From positions 1 to 21,945 of IMG/VR virus record IMGVR_UViG_3300025620_000058: DNA of 21,945 nucleotides, one strand, 5' to 3'. This stretch comes from a virus. The position numbers and the translations under genes are program-made. Below the pieces are notes generated by a model, which saw nothing but the letters and a program-made list of their open reading frames with translations, made no database searches and had not been told where the DNA came from. Of this stretch, positions 1 to 7,284 are shown one piece after another (the stretch's first letter is position 1; each line of letters starts with the position of its first letter).

Positions 1-2
1 GG

Positions 3-149
3 GCTTATGATATAATGAGTACAGACGACTTAGACTTTGGCTCAAATGAGGTTTACCCAGGTGATGCTTCAGCGCATCAATTCTATGGATTTCCAAGAAA
101 TGCAGAGGTTCCACCACCAATTGAAGAAGAAGAAGTAATTTCAGAATAA
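3..149 (+). CDS. C-terminal end of an upstream protein (partial)
   Basis: This is an open frame running in from the left edge of the window to a TAA at 147-149. About 48 residues are visible. They are acidic and proline-containing, with a short PPP run followed by four glutamates near the end, as is usual for a disordered C-terminal tail. An internal ATG at position 15 could start a very short protein, but the frame is open back to the edge, so a truncated longer gene is more likely. No domain is recognisable. A 43-base A/T-rich gap separates it from the next gene on the same strand. Confidence 0.5.
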   Translation, partial: AYDIMSTDDLDFGSNEVYPGDASAHQFYGFPRNAEVPPPIEEEEVISE

Positions 150-192
150 ATAGTGTAACTATATAGAAAAATAACAATTAAATTTAATCAAA

Positions 193-426
193 ATGGGAAA
201 AATTAAAGAAGATCAGTTAAAGAAAGTGGTTAAGCAACAGAACGAACTAGCAAGTGTGTTAGGTCAAATAGGTGCTTTAGAGTCACAGAAACATAGTCTA
301 TTACATGCTATCGCTGATATGAACGTGAAGATAGAAGAGTACAAAGTTGAGCTAGAAGAAGAGTATGGTAAAATATCCATAGACTTATCTACTGGTGAGT
401 ACACTGAAATAGAAGAAGATGAGTAA
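193..426 (+). CDS. Small coiled-coil phage protein, unknown function
   Basis: This encodes 77 residues. Residues 3-60 form one long charged helix with heptad-like spacing (VVKQQNELASVLGQIGALES, then further Lys/Glu-rich turns). A short conserved-looking tail (YGKISIDLSTGEY) and an acidic end, EEDE, follow. I recognise the pattern of small coiled-coil proteins that sit upstream of the terminase genes in marine phages, but no function is established for them. The start follows an A/T-rich leader (TTTAATCAAA) with no Shine-Dalgarno site. The stop overlaps the next gene by 8 bases, so the two are probably translationally coupled. Confidence 0.7.
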   Translation: MGKIKEDQLKKVVKQQNELASVLGQIGALESQKHSLLHAIADMNVKIEEYKVELEEEYGKISIDLSTGEYTEIEEDE

Positions 427-646
427 TATTATAAGAAAGATCAGTATAGGCTCTGACTATAAAAATGATGCTATGCATTATTCTATAGGTCAAGAAGTTT
501 ATGGTGGTCATAAAATAGCTTATATACTACTGGATGAAGAAGATAATTCTTATAACATACATATAAAAAAGAACAATGAGGTATTGCCATGGAAGAAGTT
601 TAATTCTAACATGGCTATATCCATTGAGTATGATCTTCAGTATTAA
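419..646 (+). CDS. Small conserved hypothetical phage protein
   Basis: This encodes 75 residues. They look like a compact beta-rich domain: IIRKISIGSDY near the start, a central glycine/tyrosine-rich part (YSIGQEVYGGHKIAYI) and a second set of strands (YNIHIKKN, ISIEYDL). I do not recognise a function. The ATG lies inside the last codons of the preceding gene (8-base overlap), and its TAA overlaps the next ATG by one base (TAATG). It is therefore part of a coupled chain leading into the terminase genes. It is not a shadow ORF, because it is exactly tiled between two coding frames. Confidence 0.65.
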   Translation: MSNIIRKISIGSDYKNDAMHYSIGQEVYGGHKIAYILLDEEDNSYNIHIKKNNEVLPWKKFNSNMAISIEYDLQY

Positions 647-1251
647 TGAGAAGTGTATACGATTTTATTGTAGAACCAGTAGGAGAGAGATACGACAACG
701 AGTTAAAAGTAGGTGATAAAAAACTAGTTTTAAATTCTAAAATAGAAAGTCACAAGTTTATAAACAATAAAGCTAAAGTGATATCTGTGCCAATAGCCTT
801 TAAAACCCCTATAAAAGTAGGTGATGAGGTTATTATACACCACAATGTATTTAGAAGATACTACAACCAAAAAGGTAAAGAAGTAAACAGTAGTAAATAC
901 TTCAAAGATAATAGGTATTTCTGTCAATTAGATCAGATATACTTATACGGTAAAGATAACTCGTGGAAACCTTTTAACAATAGATGCTTTGTAGCACCTA
1001 TAATTAATAAGGATGATTTAGAGCTAAAGAAAGAGAAAAACCATATTGGAATACTAAAGTATGGTAATAGTTCCTTAGAAGCTCTTAAAATAAGTAATGG
1101 AGACGTTGTAGGTTTTACACCTAACAGCGAATTTGAATTTGTCGTTAACGATGAATTATTATATTGTATGAAATCAAAAGATATTGTAATTAAATATGAG
1201 CACGAAAAAAACCAAGCTCAGTATAATCCAAGCTGGGCAAAGAGCAGTTGA
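646..1251 (+). CDS. Tandem GroES-like (co-chaperonin fold) phage protein
   Basis: This encodes 201 residues. Two consecutive stretches each resemble the GroES beta-barrel pattern. The first half has YDFIVEPVGER near residue 5, VISVPIAF at 45-52, PIKVGDEVIIHH at 55-66 and YFCQLDQIYLY at 91-101. The second half starts again at RCFVAPI (113-119) and ends with NGDVVGFTPN (151-160) and LYCMKSKDIVIKY (172-184), which matches the usual C-terminal GroES arrangement. Phage co-chaperonins such as T4 gp31 help the host GroEL fold the capsid protein, and the position just ahead of the head genes suits such a job. Actual interaction with GroEL is inference. A clear GroES-style mobile loop is not obvious; the segments near residues 21-40 and 124-137 are the candidates. 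The last 56 bases overlap the next gene. Confidence 0.62.
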   Translation: MRSVYDFIVEPVGERYDNELKVGDKKLVLNSKIESHKFINNKAKVISVPIAFKTPIKVGDEVIIHHNVFRRYYNQKGKEVNSSKYFKDNRYFCQLDQIYLYGKDNSWKPFNNRCFVAPIINKDDLELKKEKNHIGILKYGNSSLEALKISNGDVVGFTPNSEFEFVVNDELLYCMKSKDIVIKYEHEKNQAQYNPSWAKSS

Positions 1252-1465
1252 GGAATTAATAAAGGTAGCTAAAGAACCTATAGTAGATTCAGGTGATGAT
1301 ATAACTGCTGATAGATTAAAGAATGCTGCTGCTACAAAGAAGCTAGCCATATTTGACGCTTTTGAAATACTAACTCGTATTGAAGAAGAAAAAAGTATGA
1401 TAAATGAAAGTGGTAATACTAAAGAAAAATCTTTTAAAGGTTTTGCAGAAGGGAGATCTAAATGA
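1196..1465 (+). CDS. Candidate small terminase subunit (TerS) or packaging accessory
   Basis: This encodes 89 residues and is predominantly helical. A basic N-terminus (STKKTKLSIIQ) is followed by a helix (AGQRAVEELIKVA), a short loop with VDSGDDITADR, and a second long helix (LKNAAATKKLAIFDAFEILT) with a charged tail. It lies immediately before the large terminase and overlaps it by 4 bases (ATGA), the usual place for a TerS gene. The size is small for a TerS but within range. No helix-turn-helix can be claimed firmly. The only in-frame upstream start is ATG 1196, which gives a 56-base overlap with the GroES-like gene; the next internal Met is near the C-terminus, so this start is kept. Confidence 0.5.
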   Translation: MSTKKTKLSIIQAGQRAVEELIKVAKEPIVDSGDDITADRLKNAAATKKLAIFDAFEILTRIEEEKSMINESGNTKEKSFKGFAEGRSK

Positions 1466-3690
1466 TGTACGAGCAAACATTAGTAAAAACACTTGACGAC
1501 TACATAAAACCAGGTATTGTAAAGAAAAATAACAGATACAAAAAATGGAGTTATGGTTATGATATTGAGCATGACATAGTCATTATCAGTAAGGACGGTA
1601 CTCTAGGTGAGGTTATACAAATACAGAACTTGGTCATAGGATTACCTTTGGAACCTGAAAAGGTATATAAACGCTCTAATAAAAAGCAAGAGCAAAAATG
1701 GGAGAAGTTAGATTACCCTAAAGAGCTTTTAAAAATAAAGAGTGTATTTGATTGGGAGAAATACCCTAACGTGTTTAAAGAAAAATGGTATGACTATATT
1801 GATGAAGAGTTTAAGAGAAGGGAGCAGGGTTTTTGGTTCAAAAACAATGGTAATAGCAATTATATTACTGGTACTCACTATATGTTCTTGCAGTGGTCCA
1901 AGATTGATGTTGGGGCAGCAGACTATAGAGAATCAAACAGATTATTCTTTATCTTCTGGGAAGCTTGTAAAGCGGATGTACGGTGTTACGGAATGTGCTA
2001 TCTTAAGAACAGACGATCAGGTTTCTCTTTCATGGCATCAAGTGAGGCGGTTAACCTTGCTACAATATCCACAGATTCAAGATTTGGCATTTTATCAAAG
2101 TCAGGACAAGACGCTAAAAAGATGTTTACTGATAAGGTCGTCCCTATCTCGGTTAATTATCCCTTCTTCTTCAAGCCGATCCAGGACGGTATGGACAGGC
2201 CGAAGACAGAACTCGCTTATAGGGTCCCAGCCTCGAAACTTACCCGTAAGAAACTCGACGAGGGTATCGCGTCAGAGGATAAACAGGGGCTCGACACAAC
2301 GATCGACTGGAAGAACACCGGGGACAACTCGTACGATGGTGAGAAACTAAAGATACTAGTACACGATGAAAGTGGTAAGTGGGAAAGACCTGACAACATA
2401 CTAAATAACTGGAGAGTTACAAAAACTTGTTTACGATTAGGTAAAAAGATAGTTGGTAAATGTATGATGGGTAGTACCTCAAACGCTTTAGATAAAGGTG
2501 GTGCTAATTTTAAAAAATTATATTATGCTTCAGACGTCAGGGAGAGAAACCGCAACGGACAGACTAGCTCAGGATTATATAGTTTGTTCATACCTATGGA
2601 ATGGAATTACGAAGGATTCATCGACGCTTATGGCTTACCTGTATTCGATACGCCAAAAGATAAAGCAGTAGATCCAGCAGGTGACATAATTACAACAGGA
2701 GTAATAGAGCATTGGGAGAACGAAGTTGATGGTTTAAAGAGTGATCAAGATGGATTAAACGAATACTACCGTCAGTTTCCAAGAACAGAAAAGCATGCAT
2801 TTAGAGATGAAGCAAAATTATCTTTATATAATCTAACTAAGATATACGAGCAGATAGATTACAATGAAGAAGTTAGAAATAAAAGTTTAGTCACAAGAGG
2901 TAGTTTTCAATGGAGAGGTGATGTAAAAGATACAGTGGTTGAATTTAAACCAAATAACAATGGTAGGTTTTATGTATCGTGGATTCCGTCTATAAACTTA
3001 CAAAACAATGTTATTGTTAAAAATGGTCTTAAATATCCAGGTAGCGAGCATATAGGTGCTTTTGGATGTGATAGCTATGATATATCAGGTACGGTTGACA
3101 AGAGAGGTTCTAACGGATCTCTGCACGGTTTAACTAAATTTAATATGGATAATGCTCCGTCTAATATGTTTTTCTTAGAATACATAGCTAGACCTCAGAC
3201 AGCTGAGATATTTTTTGAAGACGTGCTTATGGCTTTGCATTTTTATGGAATGCCAATACTAGCAGAGAACAACAAACCAAGATTACTGTACTATTTAAAA
3301 AGAAGAGGTTATAGAAACTTCTCTATAAATAGACCTGATAAAGCATACAATAAGTTATCTGTAACTGAAAAGGAAATTGGTGGAATACCAAACTCTAGCG
3401 AGGATATAAAACAAGCTCATGCGGCTTCTATTGAAACATACATAGAAGATCACGTTGGCTACACAGGTGAAGGCTACGGTCAAATGTATTTTCAAAGAAC
3501 ATTAGAAGACTGGGCAAGATTTAATATAAACAATAGAACAAAGCATGATGCTACAATAAGTTCTGGACTTGCTGCTATGGCTTGTAATAAAAATAAGTAT
3601 TCACCAGTATATAGAACACAGAGGAGAAAAGTGCAATTATCTTTTAACCGATATGACAACAACGGAAGTATTTCAAAAATAATAAAATAA
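1462..3690 (+). CDS. terL: Terminase large subunit (packaging ATPase and nuclease)
   Basis: This 742-residue protein is the DNA-packaging motor. It docks on the portal, translocates DNA with its N-terminal ATPase and cuts concatemers with its C-terminal RNase H-like nuclease. Visible motifs are an early conserved YITGTHYMFLQW (134-145); a degenerate Walker A-like loop, LKNRRSGFS (181-189); Walker B, ILVHDE (298-303), with catalytic E303; and coupling motif III, GSTSN (337-341). Nuclease acidic residues are probably D537 (GCDSYD), E602 (ILAEN) and D696 (KHDA). The start codon is one of two adjacent ATGs (1462 or 1465); the first gives a 4-base overlap with the preceding gene. The portal ATG follows the TAA directly with no gap. 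Bases 2137-2340, between Walker A and Walker B, have strikingly different base and codon use (separate entry), although the protein looks intact. Confidence 0.93.
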   Translation: MMYEQTLVKTLDDYIKPGIVKKNNRYKKWSYGYDIEHDIVIISKDGTLGEVIQIQNLVIGLPLEPEKVYKRSNKKQEQKWEKLDYPKELLKIKSVFDWEKYPNVFKEKWYDYIDEEFKRREQGFWFKNNGNSNYITGTHYMFLQWSKIDVGAADYRESNRLFFIFWEACKADVRCYGMCYLKNRRSGFSFMASSEAVNLATISTDSRFGILSKSGQDAKKMFTDKVVPISVNYPFFFKPIQDGMDRPKTELAYRVPASKLTRKKLDEGIASEDKQGLDTTIDWKNTGDNSYDGEKLKILVHDESGKWERPDNILNNWRVTKTCLRLGKKIVGKCMMGSTSNALDKGGANFKKLYYASDVRERNRNGQTSSGLYSLFIPMEWNYEGFIDAYGLPVFDTPKDKAVDPAGDIITTGVIEHWENEVDGLKSDQDGLNEYYRQFPRTEKHAFRDEAKLSLYNLTKIYEQIDYNEEVRNKSLVTRGSFQWRGDVKDTVVEFKPNNNGRFYVSWIPSINLQNNVIVKNGLKYPGSEHIGAFGCDSYDISGTVDKRGSNGSLHGLTKFNMDNAPSNMFFLEYIARPQTAEIFFEDVLMALHFYGMPILAENNKPRLLYYLKRRGYRNFSINRPDKAYNKLSVTEKEIGGIPNSSEDIKQAHAASIETYIEDHVGYTGEGYGQMYFQRTLEDWARFNINNRTKHDATISSGLAAMACNKNKYSPVYRTQRRKVQLSFNRYDNNGSISKIIK
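2137..2340 (+). other. GC-rich, codon-shifted block inside terL
   Basis: Bases 2161-2340 contain 98 G or C of 180 (54%). The 60 bases on either side are each 38%, and most of the window is lower. In the 60 codons from 2161, about 43 end in G or C (72%), with CTC, GAC, ATC, TCG, GGG and CCG codons that are rare elsewhere in the window. I count 18 CpG in 2137-2340, against 6 in the preceding 180 bases and 3 in the following 180. The frame is uninterrupted, and the encoded residues (226-293) connect the two ATPase motifs normally. The edges are fairly sharp. See findings for possible causes. Confidence 0.85.
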
Positions 3691-6111
3691 ATGATTTATA
3701 CTAACACAAATAGTTCTTTCCCTAGTCAGGTAGTACCAGACGCAGAAAAGCAAACCTTAGAATATGGTTATGCTGTAGGTAGAGCCATTGAAAATGAATG
3801 GTTCAAAGGCGATAGAGGTACAAACGTCGGTGGTAGATTTGCAGGTAATTGGCAATACTTTCACAAGTTAAGACTCTACGCAAGAGGAGAACAGTCTGTG
3901 CAAAAATATAAAGATGAGTTATCTATAAACGGTGACTTAAGCTACTTAAACCTAGACTGGAAACCTGTAGCGGTGTTATCTAAGTTTGTTGATATTGTTG
4001 TTAACGGTATGACAGATAAGGGTTATGAGATAAAATCATTTGCATCAGATCCGTTTGCTGTAAAAGAAAGAACACAACATGCCACTGATTTAGCTGAGGA
4101 TGCTTTTTCACAGGACGTAATACAAGACGCAAAACAAAAATTCGGCGTAGATTTAACTAAAACTAATATACCAGCTGATCAATTACCTAAAAGTAAAGAA
4201 GAGTTAGAATTACACATGCAACTAACATATAAGCAGGCTATAGAGATAGCTGAAGAAGAGCTTATAAATAATGTACTAGATTATAACAAATACGAAGAGG
4301 TTAAGAAAAGAGTAGCATACGATTTAGTTGTGTTAGGTATAGGTGCTAGTAAAACTGATTTTAATCTAGCTAATGGAGTTACTGTTGATTACGTAGATCC
4401 AGTTAACTTAGTACACTCTTATACGGAAGATCCAAACTTTGAGGATATATACTACGTGGGAGAAGTTAAAAGCGTGCCGTTAGAAGAAGTTAAAAAACAA
4501 TTTCCAAACCTAACAGACGAAGATCTTATAGAGATACAGCGCTATCCAGGTGATTCAACTAGAACTAGAAATTTTAACGGTCAAGATAGTAATAATGATA
4601 ATGTTCAAGTTTTATACTTTGAATACAAGACATATAGTAATCAAGTATTTAAAATAAAGCAAACAGATCAAGGTCTTGAAAAAGCTTTACAAAAGGACGA
4701 TACATTTGATCCGCCTGAGAGTGACAACTTCAATAAAGTAAGTAGATCTATAGAAGTATTATATAGTGGTGCTAAGATATTGGGTTACGAAAAGATGCTT
4801 AAGTGGGAGCTAGCAGAGAATATGACTAGACCTTTTAGTGATCAAACTAGGGTTAATATGAATTATACTATATCTGCTCCTAGAATGTACAAAGGTAGAG
4901 TTGAAAGTATAGTAAGTAAAACTATAGGTTTTGCTGATATGATACAATTGACTCACTTAAAAATACAACAAGTGTTAGCACGTATGGTGCCAGATGGTGT
5001 TTTTGTAGATGTTGACGGGTTGGCTGAAGTTGATCTTGGTAATGGAACAAATTATAATCCACAGGAAGCACTTAACATGTATTTCCAAACTGGTAGTATA
5101 GTTGGTAGATCATTAACGCAAGATGGTGATCCTAACAGAGCTAAAGTACCAATACAAGAATTACAGACATCGTCAGGTATGAGCAAAATACAAGCACTTA
5201 TACAAACTTATCAGTACTACTTACAAATGATAAGAGATGTGACAGGGCTTAATGAAGCTAGAGATGGTAGTCAACCAGCAAAAGATTCTTTAGTTGGTTT
5301 ACAGAAACTAGCGGCAGCTGCATCAAATACAGCAACAAAGCATATACTTCAATCATTAATGTATATCACTGTTAGAATATGTGAGAATATAAGTCTAAGA
5401 GCGGCGGATATGTTAAACTTCCCTTTAACTAAGAACGCTTTAATGAATTCTATAAGTAGCTTTAATGTTAATACATTGGAGCAGATTGAAAAATTAAACA
5501 TGCATGAGTTCGGTATATTTTTAGATCTAGAACCTGATGAAGAAGAAAAGCAAATATTAGAGAGAAATATACAAATAGCGTTACAATCTGGAGGTATTGA
5601 TCTTGAAGATGTTATAGATTTAAGACAGATATCCAATATTAAGTTAGCAAATCAAATGCTTAAAATAAAACGTAAGCAAAAGATGGAGGCTGATAGGCAG
5701 GCTCAAATGCAAAACATACAAGCTCAAGCTCAAGCAAATGCCGAAGGTGCTGAAAAAGCCGCTATGGCTGAGGTTCAGAAACAACAAGCGTTAGCTCAAA
5801 CAACACTTCAAATAGAACAGGGTAAGTCTCAGTTCGAAATGCAACGTATGCAGACTGAAGCTCAAATCAAGAAAGAGCTTATGGCTGAAGAGTTTAACTA
5901 CAATATTCAATTAGCGAAAGCTAGAGCTGAGGCTGAAAAAGGAAAAGAAAAAGATATAGAAGATCGTAAGGACGAAAGAACTAGAATACAAGCTACACAA
6001 CAATCAGAGCTTATAGCGCAACGTCAGAACGATGAACTACCTAAGAATTTTGAGTCGTCAGGTTTTGACTCACTAGGCGGATTTGGATTAGAACAATTCG
6101 ACCCTAGATAA
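3691..6111 (+). CDS. Portal protein with long helical C-terminal extension
   Basis: This 806-residue protein forms the dodecameric ring at the capsid vertex through which DNA enters and leaves, and it nucleates procapsid assembly. Support comes from its place directly after terL, its size and its overall style. There is a mixed alpha/beta body (WQYFHKLRLYARGEQSVQKY near residue 50, later YVDPVNLVHSY). A central helical region includes the typical stem/clip-like part around VTGLNEARDGSQPAKDS. From about residue 655 to 775 the protein is a continuous Gln/Ala/Glu/Lys-rich coiled coil, ending in a Gly/Phe-rich tail (SSGFDSLGGFGLEQFD). The long helix could be a barrel like the one on the P22 portal, reaching into the capsid. 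The start abuts the terL stop. Confidence 0.85.
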   Translation: MIYTNTNSSFPSQVVPDAEKQTLEYGYAVGRAIENEWFKGDRGTNVGGRFAGNWQYFHKLRLYARGEQSVQKYKDELSINGDLSYLNLDWKPVAVLSKFVDIVVNGMTDKGYEIKSFASDPFAVKERTQHATDLAEDAFSQDVIQDAKQKFGVDLTKTNIPADQLPKSKEELELHMQLTYKQAIEIAEEELINNVLDYNKYEEVKKRVAYDLVVLGIGASKTDFNLANGVTVDYVDPVNLVHSYTEDPNFEDIYYVGEVKSVPLEEVKKQFPNLTDEDLIEIQRYPGDSTRTRNFNGQDSNNDNVQVLYFEYKTYSNQVFKIKQTDQGLEKALQKDDTFDPPESDNFNKVSRSIEVLYSGAKILGYEKMLKWELAENMTRPFSDQTRVNMNYTISAPRMYKGRVESIVSKTIGFADMIQLTHLKIQQVLARMVPDGVFVDVDGLAEVDLGNGTNYNPQEALNMYFQTGSIVGRSLTQDGDPNRAKVPIQELQTSSGMSKIQALIQTYQYYLQMIRDVTGLNEARDGSQPAKDSLVGLQKLAAAASNTATKHILQSLMYITVRICENISLRAADMLNFPLTKNALMNSISSFNVNTLEQIEKLNMHEFGIFLDLEPDEEEKQILERNIQIALQSGGIDLEDVIDLRQISNIKLANQMLKIKRKQKMEADRQAQMQNIQAQAQANAEGAEKAAMAEVQKQQALAQTTLQIEQGKSQFEMQRMQTEAQIKKELMAEEFNYNIQLAKARAEAEKGKEKDIEDRKDERTRIQATQQSELIAQRQNDELPKNFESSGFDSLGGFGLEQFDPR

Positions 6112-6130
6112 AAAAACTTTATTAATTTTA

Positions 6131-6142
6131 TATTATTATATT
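6131..6142 (+). promoter_or_regulatory. A/T-only translation leader of the scaffold gene
   Basis: The 12 bases before the ATG are TATTATTATATT, with no purine-rich Shine-Dalgarno motif. A near copy (ATTATATTATATT) precedes the ATG at 8815. Bacteroidetes genes commonly start without Shine-Dalgarno pairing and prefer A/T-rich leaders, so this probably acts as the ribosome entry context. A promoter role cannot be shown. Confidence 0.35.
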
Positions 6143-7270
6143 ATGTCAGAACAAACAGTAAAACAAGAGGGTGAATTTAAATTAAAGAAAAAAAAGACAC
6201 CTAAGAAATTAGCTACACCAGAGAATAATATCACTAAGGTTAGCGTGAAAGAACCTTTGATTGAAACAGAGCCAGAGGTTACAAAAGTAGTTATCAAGGA
6301 AGAAAAAGAAGTACCAGTTGTTGAAGAAACAGTGGTAGCCGACGAAGAATCTAACTCACCTATACAATTAGTTGAAGAGGTTGAGGAAGAAGTTAAAGAG
6401 GTGGAGGCTGAATACAAAGAAGCTATTAGAGATGAAAAAGTTATTGGTAAACCTTTACCAGAAAACATCGAAAAGCTAGTTTCTTTTATGGAGGAAACAG
6501 GTGGTAATATAAACGACTATGTTAGACTTAACGCTGATTACTCTAATGTTGATAACGAAACATTATTAAAAGAATACTATAAACAAACGAAGCCTTATTT
6601 AGAAGGTGACGATATAAGTCTTATGCTAGAAGATTTTTCATACGATGAAGATATCGACGAGCAGAGAGATATACGCAAGAAAAAACTTGCATTTAAAGAA
6701 GAAGTTGCAAAAGCTAGAAACTTTTTAGAGGAAACAAAGAGTAAATACTACGATGAGATCAAGTTGAGACCAGGCGTAACTCAAGACCAACAAAAAGCCA
6801 CTGACTTTTTTAACCGATATAATGAAGAGCAGAAAGCTGGTAAAGCAAAACACTCGGAATTTTTAAAACGTACTAATGAATTATTAACTGACGACTTCAA
6901 AGGTTTTGATTTTAATGTTGGTGAAAGTAAATTCAGGTACAGTGTAAAAAATCCACAAAAGGTAGCAGAAGCACAATCTGATATCTCTAATTTCATTGGG
7001 ACGTTCCTAAATGATAAAGGAGAGGTTAAAGATACTAAAGGTTACCACAAAGCTTTATATGCTGCTAGAAACGCTGATACAATAGCACAACATTTTTATG
7101 AGCAAGGCAAAGCCGATGCTGTTAGAGACGTTATGGTTAAATCAAAAAACATTTCAACTGAACCTAGGAAAACTAGTGGCGGTGATGTGTTTATTAATGG
7201 TTTAAAAGTTAAAGCTATTTCTGGTGCTGATTCTTCAAAATTAAAGATAAAAACAAGAAAATTTAACTAA
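6143..7270 (+). CDS. Probable capsid scaffolding protein
   Basis: This encodes 375 residues between portal and major capsid genes, the standard scaffold position. The N-terminus is low-complexity: a lysine patch (KLKKKKTPKK, 13-22) followed by a Glu/Val-rich stretch to about residue 95. A compact helical domain follows (LVSFMEETGG at 112-121, then NDYVRLNADY and LLKEYYKQTKPYL). A charged coiled region (about 170-205) comes next. The C-terminus is small and basic (SKLKIKTRKFN), like the capsid-binding end of known scaffolds. Such proteins sit inside the procapsid and are lost or cut before packaging. No protease domain is visible here or elsewhere in the window. It starts after an A/T leader, TATTATTATATT. 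Confidence 0.7.
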   Translation: MSEQTVKQEGEFKLKKKKTPKKLATPENNITKVSVKEPLIETEPEVTKVVIKEEKEVPVVEETVVADEESNSPIQLVEEVEEEVKEVEAEYKEAIRDEKVIGKPLPENIEKLVSFMEETGGNINDYVRLNADYSNVDNETLLKEYYKQTKPYLEGDDISLMLEDFSYDEDIDEQRDIRKKKLAFKEEVAKARNFLEETKSKYYDEIKLRPGVTQDQQKATDFFNRYNEEQKAGKAKHSEFLKRTNELLTDDFKGFDFNVGESKFRYSVKNPQKVAEAQSDISNFIGTFLNDKGEVKDTKGYHKALYAARNADTIAQHFYEQGKADAVRDVMVKSKNISTEPRKTSGGDVFINGLKVKAISGADSSKLKIKTRKFN

Positions 7271-7284
7271 CAAAATTAAACAAA
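7271..7284 (+). promoter_or_regulatory. A-rich translation leader of the major capsid gene
   Basis: The whole 14-base gap between scaffold and capsid genes is CAAAATTAAACAAA, directly followed by ATG. It lacks any GGAG-like site. Similar A-rich leaders (AATTAAATTAA, AAATTAAAACA, AAATTAAATAAAAT) precede the starts at 17937, 19173 and 20781. In flavobacteria, A-rich sequence just ahead of the start is associated with strong translation, which suits the most abundant virion protein. Confidence 0.4.

Noticed and set aside
1205-1211. Seven-A run in the overlap of the GroES-like and TerS-candidate genes, as a programmed frameshift site
   Set aside because: Both genes have good own starts and stops, and no downstream stimulatory structure is evident. 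A-runs are common in this AT-rich sequence.
1174-1476. Minus-strand open frames, here and elsewhere in the window
   Set aside because: Each lies opposite a well-supported plus-strand gene. Their products are Ser/Phe/Ile-rich shadows without domains, and no gap on the minus strand is left for a promoter.
2137-2340. An intron, intein or homing endonuclease gene present in terL
   Set aside because: The terL frame continues without interruption and the block encodes ordinary terminase sequence. Only a past event could be proposed.
1742-2350. 202-codon open frame overlapping terL in another frame
   Set aside because: Its product is a Ser/Arg-rich composition with no domain, and there is no leader. 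The terL frame has clear ATPase motifs across the same bases. Part of its openness comes from the GC-rich block, which lowers stop frequency.
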